DNA of 64,000 nucleotides from Paramoeba atlantica (Eukaryota > Discosea): contig CDRNVI010000052.1 of assembly GCA_977017575.1 (NCBI GenBank), positions 273,346 through 337,345 of the forward strand, read 5' to 3'. Below the pieces are notes generated by a model. That model searched no databases. It saw only the letters and a program-made list of their open reading frames with translations, and was not told where the DNA came from. Shown in pieces: positions 45,201 to 54,648 of the stretch. How positions within the stretch are numbered: position 1 is the stretch's first letter; every line of letters starts with the position of its first letter. A program made the translations under genes and the position numbers.

Positions 45201-47103
45201 ATGGGTCCTTGTTTCCTTGAAAAAGAAGGGTGAAAAGAACGTTTATACGTTTATTACGAGTCCCTCTCTTGAAAATGAAATTGTTTCAATTTTGAATCAA
45301 GCAACTGTCACGAATGTGACGAATGCTAGCACTATTGACAGTGCAGCATATGCTATCATGCAGATGTGTGAAAATACCATCTTTCACACAAACGAAATAT
45401 GCAAAGAATCTTCAGCCAATGAACTTCGGTACTGGCTTGAACGATGTTGCATCGCGAAATGTATTGTCAATTTTGACACATACGAAGTCAATGGAGATGG
45501 CTCACGTCGAACACGTTTTGACATTGAGCGCAATCCAAAAGACGCACTAAAATACTTCTATGAGACTTCCTACATTGATCGTCTTCCTTTGGAAGATTTT
45601 TCAGTCAGTACGGAAGCTCAAGAAGAGTGCATGAAAAGGTACAAAAAGAGAATGAACGACGACCAACGTATCACAAGTTGTGATTCTTGTAAAGTTATTC
45701 TTCTCGAAAGTGACCTTCCGAATCCCGAAGCGCAACTTTGTGCAAGGGATCAAAGAATAATGGACAAAAAAGGGAGAATTCCCCGCGGTCCAGTAGAACA
45801 ACCTTCTACAAATCACCTTCCAGTACCCACGCTGGTAGAAGAGATCCTTCTTCAAAAGGTGTTTTTACACTGCACAATCATCAGTGTACATAGGAAAGGT
45901 GGCGCATATGCCGCATCCTTAAGGCCAGACACGAAGTTCACTGGACACGTGACGGCTACAGCACGCGAAACCCTTGAGCTCTTGCAACTCGAAAGAGTTC
46001 CTGATCTCGAGGGCGCGATTAAGAACATCCAAATTGTTTGGATAGCCAACGAACGGAGAACGAAACGTAGTCAAAGACTATGTTCTGCACAGCTGAGTGG
46101 CATATTCGGCGTGAAATCAGAGACCCTGAACACCTGGGTACACTTCCTCTGTGAGCATAACCACGTGTATGCTCAACTGAAAGAGGAAGGAAAGATCAAC
46201 GTTGTTACCGAACAACGTTGTAGAGACGTTGTCTCACATCTTTGGGATAGATCTGTTTCCCAGGAGGGTGAAAACGCCATCAACAGTATGGTCACCCAAG
46301 CAGTGGCTTCCGATACGTTACATCGCGATCCTCGCGGTGAGATCACACGATCTTTTGTAACTGATCACAGCCCTGTAAGTAATGCGCCGGCGGGTGCGCA
46401 AATTACGCATGCCGTGGCGATGCAACTGAAACAAAAAGAAGGTTTACTCAATGAGTATACCGACATGGAAAACATCTTGCTCGGAGCATTTCCGACGCTG
46501 ATGCAAAAGTACCCTTTTAAGGGTTCAACGTTTGAACTATATGAAATCAAGGAAATTCTAGAGCAATCGGATTCCCGATTTGCAAAGAATGCTGGATTCA
46601 TATTTTACTGCTACGATGTGCTTCGGCGCCGTGCAGTCTCATCAGCAGTAGTGCAAAATCTGAAGTATAACAAAGATATGCACAGAAGCCTCATGAATTT
46701 TTGCAATGATGATGCTTTCTATCACATTGTGCAACAGGCTATAAGGAACCCAAACAGTTCCGAGGCGAAACTTCTGGAAACAAAGTTTCTGCCATTTGTG
46801 CAAGTATGCGCAAAAAAGATACCCTTTTCGCCAGCAAAGCGAAAGGCATCACAAGGCCAGATCTACGCCTTATACAGGCGATACGGACTGCCAAGTTACT
46901 GGATCACAGTGAGTCCAAACATGAACGATAACGTTCTAGCTCTAAGAATCATCACAAATGATGAGAGCGAAAAAATGCAGGAAATGCGGGCCACCTTCTC
47001 AAGCGATCTGAGCTTGTGCAAGGGAATCCTGTCAGATCCACTAGCATTTTCGAACGGCAAATCCGTACTCTTCTTACCGAATTGTACGGAATGTCGAATG
47101 TAG
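42289..47103 (+). CDS. Helitron protein, N-terminal part: zinc-finger array and pre-Rep region
   Basis: The frame has 1604 codons from the first Met (MSSDSSWSV), preceded by TTTTTCACTGTTTAG. Residues ~40-700 are a run of Cys/His modules of the type CxxC...H...H...CxxCSFF...H...H, probably DNA-binding. One 89-residue module (267 bp) is tandemly duplicated with high identity (42.80-43.33 kb); some Cys or His positions differ (MRKNVFEH against MRKHVFEH; FRRTKC against FRCTKC). Residues ~1180-1300 (LVEEILLQKVFLHC, KGGAYAASL, RTKRSQRLCSAQLS) resemble a domain common in Helitron polyproteins. The end (YGLPSYWITVSPNMNDN) is the start of the Helitron Rep-associated region. The natural reading then moves to the next frame at about 47030-47040, where NPVRSTSIFERQ continues the homology. 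Confidence 0.88.
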   Translation: MSSDSSWSVSSASLEVSLAGAGGGGSQLSSNKALGEAYRDCECCTFFQRKKGKKRVRMTLNHSASKAHKSSAQIYELWQQHVAEEGEFYTCRECANANIRVELTAPLMKRHVNEHLKGLHIICEPCSFFQELMGKPPVLSVQKHDERVKHKREKEIFNAWKVLQIEGSIVNGFTCTKCATTQGDQNHEHRTFKYDDMRKNVFEHGRGDHSHCKECSFFEELQGKPPIRRTREHLSSANHKTEKEMYDMWMDLEVQGTVSAGFRRTKCATAQGDQNPEHRTFKYDDMRKHVFEHGRGDHSHCKECSFFEELQGKPPIRRTREHLSSANHKTEKEMYDMWMDFEVQGTMSAGFRCTKCAESRGKANPSSYTFMYYYMRKHVFEHGRGDHDICEACSFFSSMHGQRPILKTREHISSISHEHEQQLFELWHELPIAHASAGTESGYKCVADACSGEVMSLGAARKHVEKKHMKTSEQSCEACSFFDAGRMPKKHNPAKCSEHKQWYAFWTENVLETENIYQCKLPGCSETPLEKEAITKHVAQHCEGMHLCIPCNYFAILQDFPPVMVNTNHANSLKHREMAYLHPKWELHVSFSDGSYVCALHAIRKLSVKSMMRHILSMGHPSQVLLTDMNVPLCEVCTYFAQIQGTTGIIPADEYHLVSSEHKRYVQTKVDWIEFALHCEQNKFKCTLCATEQMFTFKGLQKHFYRHPRHAEARAFRLRITQAERNRAHAVSQDDELERVKQCSTLTLTSFQLIENILINSHIVCDETLQSDGDKRCSIQRHRDGHNVVYVKGNGDSLAMVCLTKRRVFTYNCAASMETQIAAIRTVYNIGNMATTPVPLVGNDEGELSLGAIAYTITQDRDWPKLTERDKLLSLWKWLEASPEKGEVGVIPLTLYPQEKRTKEAFTRLDHPLKSVEILYFVENVLCKTINTRRFPVKVCPFNECDKFTSRNRVGLHIFTYLETDESSGPIWVLVSLKKKGEKNVYTFITSPSLENEIVSILNQATVTNVTNASTIDSAAYAIMQMCENTIFHTNEICKESSANELRYWLERCCIAKCIVNFDTYEVNGDGSRRTRFDIERNPKDALKYFYETSYIDRLPLEDFSVSTEAQEECMKRYKKRMNDDQRITSCDSCKVILLESDLPNPEAQLCARDQRIMDKKGRIPRGPVEQPSTNHLPVPTLVEEILLQKVFLHCTIISVHRKGGAYAASLRPDTKFTGHVTATARETLELLQLERVPDLEGAIKNIQIVWIANERRTKRSQRLCSAQLSGIFGVKSETLNTWVHFLCEHNHVYAQLKEEGKINVVTEQRCRDVVSHLWDRSVSQEGENAINSMVTQAVASDTLHRDPRGEITRSFVTDHSPVSNAPAGAQITHAVAMQLKQKEGLLNEYTDMENILLGAFPTLMQKYPFKGSTFELYEIKEILEQSDSRFAKNAGFIFYCYDVLRRRAVSSAVVQNLKYNKDMHRSLMNFCNDDAFYHIVQQAIRNPNSSEAKLLETKFLPFVQVCAKKIPFSPAKRKASQGQIYALYRRYGLPSYWITVSPNMNDNVLALRIITNDESEKMQEMRATFSSDLSLCKGILSDPLAFSNGKSVLFLPNCTECRM

Positions 47104-50100
47104 ATGAGGTAAAGAAGGAACGTGACGTTCTTGAAGGCCTCTTTGGTCGCCCTCGAGCATTTTTTGGTGTTGTAGAATGCCAGAAAAGAGGTGCGCTACA
47201 CTTTCATAGTGTGCTATGGACGAATCTTAGTCCACATTACGTCTCCGAATTAATTCACATTGTGAAGGAGCACGATGGTCTCGCGAAGTCTTTGGGTACG
47301 ACGATGCGCGCTGATCTGCCCGAGTGGGCGCAAAGGATCAGTAAGGAGCTTTACGGCCATGCAACGCTCGACTACTCAAAGATGTATCGCGGAGGTCTAC
47401 ATATCATTCCTGATGAAAAGGATGATTATTTCAGGGAACATGTGGCCAAATGTGCTGTTGATGTTCAGCAGCATGTTGGTCACAGACCCATGTGTTTCAA
47501 AATGAAAGGAAACATTGGCAAGAACAAATGCCGATATGGCATTCCATCCGTACTTCATGAAAATGAAACGGAAGTTAGAGAGGTTGAGGTTCAGATGGAT
47601 GAATCCGGACAACCGGAATTCCGGCTCAAGGCTCCAACACGGCCGATTAAAAATGATACCATTTGGCCAGTACTTGATGAAAGGTCTCTGATTGTGCTTC
47701 TGCGCAATAACCAGGACCCGACACAACACACTAAACGGGGATCCATCACCGTTCCGTACAATGAAACACTCACTGCTTGCGTAAGATGCAATACATGTGT
47801 AGTTTTCATTGGGAGCGAAGGTCCAGGCATAAAAATTATGCAATTTCTCATAAAATATATGAGCAAGGACATTGGTCCACCTGTGTACATTGTACCAGCA
47901 CTTCGCGCAGCCAATGACCACCTTCAAATGGGTCTGAATTCAGAGAACAGAGTGCAAACTGACATTCCGATGGCACGCTTAGTTCTACAGAAATTGTCGA
48001 ACATGACACATCGAAAGATAGAAGTTTCAATCGAAATGGCAACTGCCTTTTGTCTCGGCCAATCCTCCGAGTATATGAGCCATAACTTCACATGGATCAA
48101 TATGAACCGTGTAATGAAGTTCCTGGCAAATATCCCAAGTGAGTCTGATCACAGAGATCCAGAAATCAGTGACGAGGATTCGTCACAAGACTCTGATATG
48201 GAGTTCGACAACGGTATCTTAGAGGCTCCTCTAATGATCACCGAACATGATTGTGCAGTTCTTGCAACACTCCATGTGCGTTACATGCACAGGGGCGAAG
48301 ATCTTCAAGACCTTGACCTGTATTCCTATGCAGGCATTGTCAGCGTAAAGAAGAAAAGAGCTGAACTAGCTCAAGAAGAGCCCGATCATGATTCAGATTT
48401 TGAGTCAGGGACAAATCGAAGACGTCGTCGCGGACGTCGTGCTAATGGGAGATACGCCTTTGAGGACATTGAAGGCCTCCCGGAATTTGAGCCTGGAGAT
48501 ATTGTTGAGCAACAGTTGCGCTCTTTGCACACTGTGCCAGCTATACCAGGTTTTACCATATTGAGTTCTTCAAAAGAACCTGGGGCACGAGCTCGAAGCC
48601 ATCTTCGAGTAGCGAAACACATGGTGGCATTGTTTTCCCCATGGACGAAAGGCTCACCGAGCCATGAAATGACCCTAGAAGGGTTTGAAAAGCTTCTCAA
48701 TGAAGCGAAAATAAATACGCCTGGAAAGTATGACATAATGTGCAACTTTCTTCGGCTTTTACATGCTTCGAAGAATACAGAGAACGCGGCAGATTTGTAT
48801 CGACGCAAAGATGCTTGCACTCTGGAAGAAGCAAGATTAGCACGCAACATTGCGTACGAAAATGAGCTTGAAGTGCGAGAGGTTGAAGCTCATCTTCAAG
48901 ATGCTCTTGAAGCACAGCAGAACACTGCAGTGGTTAATGAAGAGCGATTGGTTCAGCAGAATGCATACTGCGAACTACAAACGCGAGCTTTAACGGCCGC
49001 GTTGGGAGGTTCTACTGAGAACTCCTCTGAAGAAAATGTTGATCTTGCATCGACAATGACAAGGACGAGGTCCAATATTTCAGTCATAAATGCGCGAGAG
49101 CGCTATGCTGAAATGATCCAAAACGAACGATTTGCAACTTCGGCTCAATCTGAGCCAAGTGCACCAGTGGACAGAGCTCATTTTAATGAGGATCGTCCAC
49201 TGGCTCGCAGTAATCAATACGAAGAGATTACGTTCGATCGCAGCTACATATTGCGCGAAGACAACAATTCCATTGAACTGAACCAAGCACAGAAACAGTG
49301 CGTAAATCAAATTGAAGATTTACTAAACGGGAAACTAGACCCCGAGCGGAAATGTATGTTTCTGCTCGGTGGCCCCGGAACCGGGAAAAGTCTAGTTTCC
49401 CGTTTCATAATGCAAGAACTGGGAAGCCAATGTATTGCAATGGCGCCCACTGGGATCGCCGCATCAGTACTGCACTGTTGCACAATACACGCTTCCCTCT
49501 GCATACCGATAGGGGCTACTGCAAGAAATTTGAAACATCTTTCAAGCAGTAGCCTTCTACCATACCAACAAAGGTATGAGAAATGTCGATTAATCATAGT
49601 CGACGAAGTGTCAATGATCAGCAAGTGTTTCCTTGCCTGTATCAACACTAGACTGCAGCAAATCAAAGGAAATGAGCAGCTTCCCTATGGAGGCATCAAC
49701 ATGCTCTTTGTTGGAGATTTTTATCAGCTGAGACCAGTACAAGGAGCGTCTCTTACCATAGAAGATAGCTCTCTTGGTAATAATCCCATTTTTGAGAATA
49801 TTTTTCAAGTCTCGTATGTGTTTGAACTCAAACAGCAAATGCGAGCACGACAAGATACTGTATTTTCAGATATCTTGCGTCTTCTTCGAAAAGCTCCCAA
49901 TGAGGGGTTGAAGAAGTTCATCCAATTGGTAAAACCTCTTACCTCTGAGGACCAAGAAAAGTTCCGCAATGCAATTGTCATTGTTGGAACAAATATTGAA
50001 CGGCACAAGATTAATGTCGCAATGGCAAGAAATTTTGCCAGACGTCACAATTGCCCATTGTTCGCATGGACAGGCGATAACGTCCAAGGTAAACTCATTG

Positions 50101-50651
50101 ACACACACCCTGAAGCATTTTCTGTATTTGTAAAAGGAGCACCCGGTGTAATCACCGAGAACATTGCTCCTTATACAATGAAAATTGCGAATGGGACAGT
50201 GATTGAAATGAGAGACCTTGTGTCAGACGATTTGTCATACGACACTATTGATGGTGTTCGTTATCTACGAAAAGCCCCTTCTTTTATGCAATGCATTGAG
50301 AAGGGGTCAGGTGTAGAATTTTACGCCAAAAAGGCGCAGCACCATGATAAGGCTTCCCAAGGAAACTTTCAAGTGGAATTGGGATTTGCCTATACGTATC
50401 ACAAAGTACAAGGTATCACCGTGAAGAAAGGTGTTATTCTTGACTTGAATGATAAGGCGTGGTCCAAGAGACCGGAACTCGCCAAGCTCACAGTAGCAAT
50501 ATCCAGGGCACAATGCCTCGATGATATTCGAGTGCTCCCTGGCATGGGCACAGATCGCCCAGGAACACACCTGACTTCAGGTTACCATAGGCCTAAATTT
50601 CCGGCCATGGAAAAAGCAAATCGGCTTACCGATTTGACTTATCAATTCTAA
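47016..50651 (+). CDS. Helitron Rep/PIF1-helicase protein
   Basis: Frame of 1211 codons overlapping the previous one by 88 bp. The HUH motif of the Rep nuclease is GALHFHSVLW (about residues 52-61). The tyrosine motif reads FLIKYMSKD (about 275): one catalytic Tyr is present, but the first position of the usual YxxKYxxK is Phe. An acidic, Arg-rich linker (RRRRRGRRANGRY) follows. The helicase begins near residue 770: Walker A GGPGTGKS (about 783), Walker B IIVDEVSM (about 861), GGINMLFVGDFYQLRPV, FAYTYHKVQGIT and LTVAISRAQ. This PIF1-family helicase would unwind DNA during rolling-circle transposition. No stop interrupts the domains. Confidence 0.93.
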   Translation: MQGNPVRSTSIFERQIRTLLTELYGMSNVDEVKKERDVLEGLFGRPRAFFGVVECQKRGALHFHSVLWTNLSPHYVSELIHIVKEHDGLAKSLGTTMRADLPEWAQRISKELYGHATLDYSKMYRGGLHIIPDEKDDYFREHVAKCAVDVQQHVGHRPMCFKMKGNIGKNKCRYGIPSVLHENETEVREVEVQMDESGQPEFRLKAPTRPIKNDTIWPVLDERSLIVLLRNNQDPTQHTKRGSITVPYNETLTACVRCNTCVVFIGSEGPGIKIMQFLIKYMSKDIGPPVYIVPALRAANDHLQMGLNSENRVQTDIPMARLVLQKLSNMTHRKIEVSIEMATAFCLGQSSEYMSHNFTWINMNRVMKFLANIPSESDHRDPEISDEDSSQDSDMEFDNGILEAPLMITEHDCAVLATLHVRYMHRGEDLQDLDLYSYAGIVSVKKKRAELAQEEPDHDSDFESGTNRRRRRGRRANGRYAFEDIEGLPEFEPGDIVEQQLRSLHTVPAIPGFTILSSSKEPGARARSHLRVAKHMVALFSPWTKGSPSHEMTLEGFEKLLNEAKINTPGKYDIMCNFLRLLHASKNTENAADLYRRKDACTLEEARLARNIAYENELEVREVEAHLQDALEAQQNTAVVNEERLVQQNAYCELQTRALTAALGGSTENSSEENVDLASTMTRTRSNISVINARERYAEMIQNERFATSAQSEPSAPVDRAHFNEDRPLARSNQYEEITFDRSYILREDNNSIELNQAQKQCVNQIEDLLNGKLDPERKCMFLLGGPGTGKSLVSRFIMQELGSQCIAMAPTGIAASVLHCCTIHASLCIPIGATARNLKHLSSSSLLPYQQRYEKCRLIIVDEVSMISKCFLACINTRLQQIKGNEQLPYGGINMLFVGDFYQLRPVQGASLTIEDSSLGNNPIFENIFQVSYVFELKQQMRARQDTVFSDILRLLRKAPNEGLKKFIQLVKPLTSEDQEKFRNAIVIVGTNIERHKINVAMARNFARRHNCPLFAWTGDNVQGKLIDTHPEAFSVFVKGAPGVITENIAPYTMKIANGTVIEMRDLVSDDLSYDTIDGVRYLRKAPSFMQCIEKGSGVEFYAKKAQHHDKASQGNFQVELGFAYTYHKVQGITVKKGVILDLNDKAWSKRPELAKLTVAISRAQCLDDIRVLPGMGTDRPGTHLTSGYHRPKFPAMEKANRLTDLTYQF

Positions 50652-50866
50652 GAAATTAGATTGAAACGATCTTCTTAGGAAGACCTCTCTAGGGGGGAAG
50701 CACGCTTGATACCGGTCACAAGCCCGGCGTCTTCAGCTTCGGCAGAAGAAGTGCGAGTGACCCCAACGCTCACGCGCCCTCTACCAAAAAAAGATGTCTC
50801 CATCATAGCTGCAGAATTACGCTCCGTCAAAATTGCTTTCAATTTTTTTTATCGAAATTTCAGAAG

Positions 50867-51066
50867 CTTGTTTGCTTCAAAAGCACCCACCGCGGCAGCG
50901 GGCCTGTACCCTCTCGAAGGGCGCTCCGGGCGGGCCCTTCAAAAAAAGATATCAGAAGCTTGTTTCCTTCAAAATTTCATGTCACGAGGTAAAGCACCCC
51001 CCGCGGCAGCGGGTCTGCACCCTCTCGAAGGGCCCTCCGGGCAGGCCCTTCAAAAACAAGACTTCT
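50867..51066. repeat. Two ~90-bp direct repeats with hairpins
   Basis: Two copies of a unit with CCGCGGCAGCGGG and CCTCTCGAAGGGC...GGGCCCTTCAAAAA (50885-50948 and 50998-51058). Each holds an inverted repeat (GAAGGGC...GCCCTTC). They lie between the Helitron and the RRM gene. Confidence 0.8.
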
Positions 51067-51143
51067 ACGTTCATGTATTGCTTTTTAAGTTGAATGTTTC
51101 TAGACTCAGCTTGATTTTTTTAAAAACTTTCTTTGAATTTACT

Positions 51144-51485
51144 ATGGCCTCGGCGGAGAATCAATCAACCAATGGTAACGACATTTCCGACAAGGAAAGA
51201 GATACAAAGCGCAAAAGAGATGATTACTTAGAATCTCTACACGTTTTGCGCTCTGCGCGCGAAGAGCGTGACGAGCGCTCAATCACAATAGAACACCTTC
51301 CCTCCTCTACGACTAAAGAAGACCTTACCAAGCATTACGCTTCGTATGGTGAAATCGATTGCATAACAATCGTATCAAAAAAAGGACTGGCGCACGTGTG
51401 TTTTAGCACTACGGAAGAAGCGAAGCGCGCATCGAGCGTTTACTTCAAAGGGAAAAAGAAGAGAAACAGATACTTAAATTTCTGA
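51144..51485 (+). CDS. Small single-RRM protein
   Basis: 113 codons from MASAENQSTNGND. After a charged segment (DKERDTKRKRDDYLE) comes one RNA-recognition motif, residues ~47-110: SITIEHLPSSTTKEDL matches RNP2 and the first helix, KKGLAHVCFS fits RNP1 (Gly, then aromatic replaced by Ala/His at some positions), and it ends on a basic tail (KGKKKRNRYLNF). It should bind RNA; the target is unknown. The frame is open further upstream, but this Met follows a pyrimidine-rich stretch and an AG (CTAGACTCAG at 51098-51107) suitable for trans-splicing, and the upstream codons are repeat sequence. It could be a host gene or cargo linked to the Helitron. It is the only frame in the window that looks like an ordinary cellular protein. 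Confidence 0.7.
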   Translation: MASAENQSTNGNDISDKERDTKRKRDDYLESLHVLRSAREERDERSITIEHLPSSTTKEDLTKHYASYGEIDCITIVSKKGLAHVCFSTTEEAKRASSVYFKGKKKRNRYLNF

Positions 51486-52107
51486 ATAAGTGTGTAAGAA
51501 GACGTTTGGAAGTGAAAGTTGGTTTAAAATTTTGAATTCATGATTCGAAGGTTGGAGAAGGAAATAAAACACTTTTCTTTCGAGAAATTTTCGGCTTAAA
51601 TTCGTCCACAGCACCGTTTTTTTACGATTCATCGCATCAAAGTTTTTCTGTGGTTTTACTTTGTGTCTCGGAAACCCTCTGTAAGTATTTGTAACTTCGC
51701 ATTTTCTAAACTCAAATAAATACAATTGAAACTAAATTTGTTAAAAAAATGTTTACATTTACATAGCAGATCTACAGTTGCAGTCATCACTTCTTCTATT
51801 TTTAGCCTGATCATTCAACAAATATGCTTTTGATGACTGAATTAGTGCATATCCAACTTACTGTCAGAAAAGCGTTCCGACATGGCATTAACTGCACCCC
51901 TGGCGTAAACCAAATGAATCAAAACGAAGAAGTAAACCCACGAAGTAAATCCCCCCCCCTTCAAAAGCCGGGGTGAATTCAAGGGCCTTTCAAAAAAAGA
52001 GGTCTCCACCCTGCTTCGTTCAAAATCGTGCGAACCGAAGGAAAACACATGTGAGCGGAAATATGCAAAAACAAACCTATTTTTGCCCAACAATCTATGG
52101 GGGGGGC
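51486..52107. other. Spacer, no recognised gene
   Basis: AT-rich 3' flank of the RRM gene, then sequence with a C-run and CAAGGGCCTTTCAAAAAAAG (51952-52000), loosely like the hairpin repeats at 50.9-51.07 kb. Nothing else is recognised. Confidence 0.5.
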
Positions 52108-52656
52108 ATACCCTACCCGGGGGTGACCCCCCCTCGTATCCGCAAGACGGGTCCGTCAAGTTCCGATTTTTTCGGAAAAAAATTTTGAAAAAATTTTCAA
52201 CTTGACGAAAAAATTGGTAAAAAGAATATTTTTCCAAATTTGTTTTGCCTATTGTATTTTTATAGTTCGTGGCCTATTCTAGCTTTTTACGTCATTGGTT
52301 TTGCGAGGTGTCGCTTCTTGAAGCCGTGGTACGCCTCCCAAAATGTCCCATTTTTGATCAAAAAATGCGAAAAAGTAATTTTTGGACACCAAGAGGTCTT
52401 TTTGAGTCGTACGAATCGTGTGGTTGGAGTCGCATTCTCGACTTTAGTGCTCTATATACAAAAATCACCCCATTTTTACCAAAACATCGGCTATTTTTGG
52501 CTCAAATTCTTCCGTTTTCTTCCGCGTCCCTGGCCAATTTTCTTTTTTAGGCTCTTCTTTAAACGCGGCGGTAGTTTTCAACGCGAATAGCGCAGCATGA
52601 GTGACTTCTAAGTTGAAAGCAACCACCGCGTTTAACGAAGAGCCTAAAAAAGAAAA
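52108..52656 (+). repeat. R3 repeat, 5'-truncated copy 5
   Basis: Starts at CATACCCTACCCGGGGGTGA and keeps the complete terminal inverted repeat (52549-52656). More diverged than copies 1 and 2. L2 copy B ends exactly at its right edge. Confidence 0.82.
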
Positions 52657-53049
52657 TTATAACAATAACAATAAAATCAAGCAATCCACGCCCAATCCAT
52701 TCGCGCGTTCCGGGCCGGGTCTTTCGACCTCTCCACGGCCTGACTTGTGAACCCTTCCCTTGCTATATGGGAGGGCGCAGGCGCGGGCCTGTGTCGACAG
52801 CGACACGGTCGCGAAACAGGATGCTGGTCGACGGGGAGGAGATTCACTTCCCGTGTACCTCACTTGGGGTACCTAGCCCTCGCGGGCTAGGCGTGAGCAT
52901 AGACTCTGTCGACTCGACCAACATCCAGGCCAGAAGTTTTCCTTACTCTTCTTTGCCATACCCCACAAGTGCAGGGCCTGTGTTCGCCGAGGGGAGGCGA
53001 AGAACGAGCATACGCGCCTGGGAGCGCATGATGGTGACGTTCAGACTTG

Positions 53050-54642
53050 TTAGTATTTGCTGTAACGCCCCCCTTGCGAAAGTGTTCCTCCTGAGGTCGC
53101 AGCTTGGCCTTTCGAGACTTCCCGCAAGACCGATATAGCGGCCGGACTCCAGCATCCGTATGTTTCGACAGCCATAGCTGTGAACTTGGTCTTCGCTTCT
53201 TCAGCTTCCTCCCGTTGCTTCCGCTTGTGTTCGACGGCGTACCTCTCGGCGAATGACCCGGCTGCCACCATGTTAGCATCACGGACCAGGTCCGTATACT
53301 TTTGTTGCTGAACATGTGTGACAGCGAAATCAAGGACGAGGGCCTGACCGAGACCACCGTTCCGGACATAGACATCTGCGGGTCGCGTGAGGGCGCCGCC
53401 CGGACCCCTGTTTCCCAGAGAGACTTCTCTCTGTGGGCTCAACCCGGCCTTGCTGCATTCAGCGGAGAACTGTTCCGCTAGGGCGTTGTGCCTTGTAATG
53501 ATTCCGTGGCCGCACTTGCAGGCTAGCGCATGGTCCACCCCAGGGCCGAGTGGGAGGCGACAATTCGGAATCGGGCAGTTGTGACCTTGAGGGTATATAC
53601 TCCCCCCGAGCCACCAACGAATCAGAGTCCGAAATTCAGTAGGGGTGTAGGCATGACCGCAGAGAGTTGAGGGAACCGTGAAGGCCCAGTTGGATGCCCC
53701 GTCGCCCGTTTGTGAGAGCCACCTAGCCCGAGTGCGGGGATCCGCTCTTGCGTAATCTTCCTCAAAGTCTCTCGCTGAAATCGCATGACTGAGATCGCGT
53801 TGTCGAAGAATCGCCAAATCTTGAGAAAGGTCAATATCGGGGGAGGGCGAGAAGGGGCATCTCTTTATGACGGAGTCCTTGTGGATTTTCCCGGTAGATT
53901 TGTCCACCATACACCCCCCTACACGCCGGTTAATGTCCTCCACGGCGTAAGAAAAGCCCTCAGCCTCATTTGCATCCCATCGATCCTTGTCGGAAGCGAA
54001 AGCTACTGAAGCTACGTACGCTGAGGTGGCATGCATTTCCGCTGAGCGAAGGCCGAGACCGCCGAACTGTTTATTTCTTTGTGCTTGTCGTCGAGCCATG
54101 TCACTCAGTGGGCGACAAAACGTTTCAACCGTACGCTGAACGGCGTTGTCGAGTCTGCGACATAAGTCCAGTAGTTCGTCCGTCGGCGTCGTGCGAAGGG
54201 AGTAAACCATCTGGCAAAACCCTGTGCACTGTCGGATGAGAGAGAAAGCGATCTGAGGGTCCTCCAGTTTCTCGATCGCTTCAAGGGATTCCTCCTCCTG
54301 GGAAATCGCGCTGTCGAGGAGGAACTGACGGCTGTACGTCGTAGATCCGATGGGGCTTCCCAAGATGCTCAGATTACCTTCCATGTTGATGTTGAGCCCG
54401 GGGATGTCAGGAAAGTGGGTAGTTTGATGAGATGAGGAAGGGTGTGCGATTATTTCGCACTTGGACGGATTGAGGTTCAGACCCCACTTTGGCCCTCCAA
54501 TTTCGATGATATCTAGTGCGTGACGTAAATCAGAAGCCTGGCCTGCAAGGACGCCATCATCAAGGTACCAGAGATTGAGATGAAGATCAGGAGCTCCGGC
54601 CTTAATTTCTGCGGCCATTTCTCTCATGACGAGCGAGAACAA
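53050..54642 (-). CDS. L2 copy B: RT palm C-terminus, finger and restriction-like endonuclease
   Basis: 530 codons. LNLWYLDDGVLAG is the RT catalytic box, then LNLNPSKCEIIAHPSS, ILGSPIGS, SLIRQCTGFCQMVYSLRTTP and KQFGGLGLRSAEMHATSAYV (thumb). The C-terminal third has a finger (CPIPNCRLPLGPGVDHALAC, GHGIITRHN), SLGNRGPGGALTRPADVYVR and LVLDFAVTHVQQQKYTDLV, the putative endonuclease core. Identity to copy A is moderate in the coding region but high in the 3' UTR. Upstream it connects to 54649-56562 across a single TGA codon. Confidence 0.9.
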   Translation of the reverse strand: MFSLVMREMAAEIKAGAPDLHLNLWYLDDGVLAGQASDLRHALDIIEIGGPKWGLNLNPSKCEIIAHPSSSHQTTHFPDIPGLNINMEGNLSILGSPIGSTTYSRQFLLDSAISQEEESLEAIEKLEDPQIAFSLIRQCTGFCQMVYSLRTTPTDELLDLCRRLDNAVQRTVETFCRPLSDMARRQAQRNKQFGGLGLRSAEMHATSAYVASVAFASDKDRWDANEAEGFSYAVEDINRRVGGCMVDKSTGKIHKDSVIKRCPFSPSPDIDLSQDLAILRQRDLSHAISARDFEEDYARADPRTRARWLSQTGDGASNWAFTVPSTLCGHAYTPTEFRTLIRWWLGGSIYPQGHNCPIPNCRLPLGPGVDHALACKCGHGIITRHNALAEQFSAECSKAGLSPQREVSLGNRGPGGALTRPADVYVRNGGLGQALVLDFAVTHVQQQKYTDLVRDANMVAAGSFAERYAVEHKRKQREEAEEAKTKFTAMAVETYGCWSPAAISVLREVSKGQAATSGGTLSQGGRYSKY

Positions 54643-54648
54643 AAGGGG

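Larger units (their letters stand above)
42161..50692 (+). mobile_element. Large autonomous-type Helitron
   Basis: A rolling-circle transposon with two long, slightly overlapping frames: zinc-finger protein plus start of the Rep domain, then Rep plus PIF1 helicase. The left end is unresolved; a TC dinucleotide in TCCTCTAAAA near 42172 is a candidate. At the right a small hairpin (TCTTC-TTAG-GAAGA, 50670-50683), five bases, then CTAG at 50689-50692 fit the usual Helitron 3' end (hairpin followed by CTRR). The next base is G and not the expected T, so the end is tentative. Only one frame change separates the coding halves, so the copy looks recent. Confidence 0.85.
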
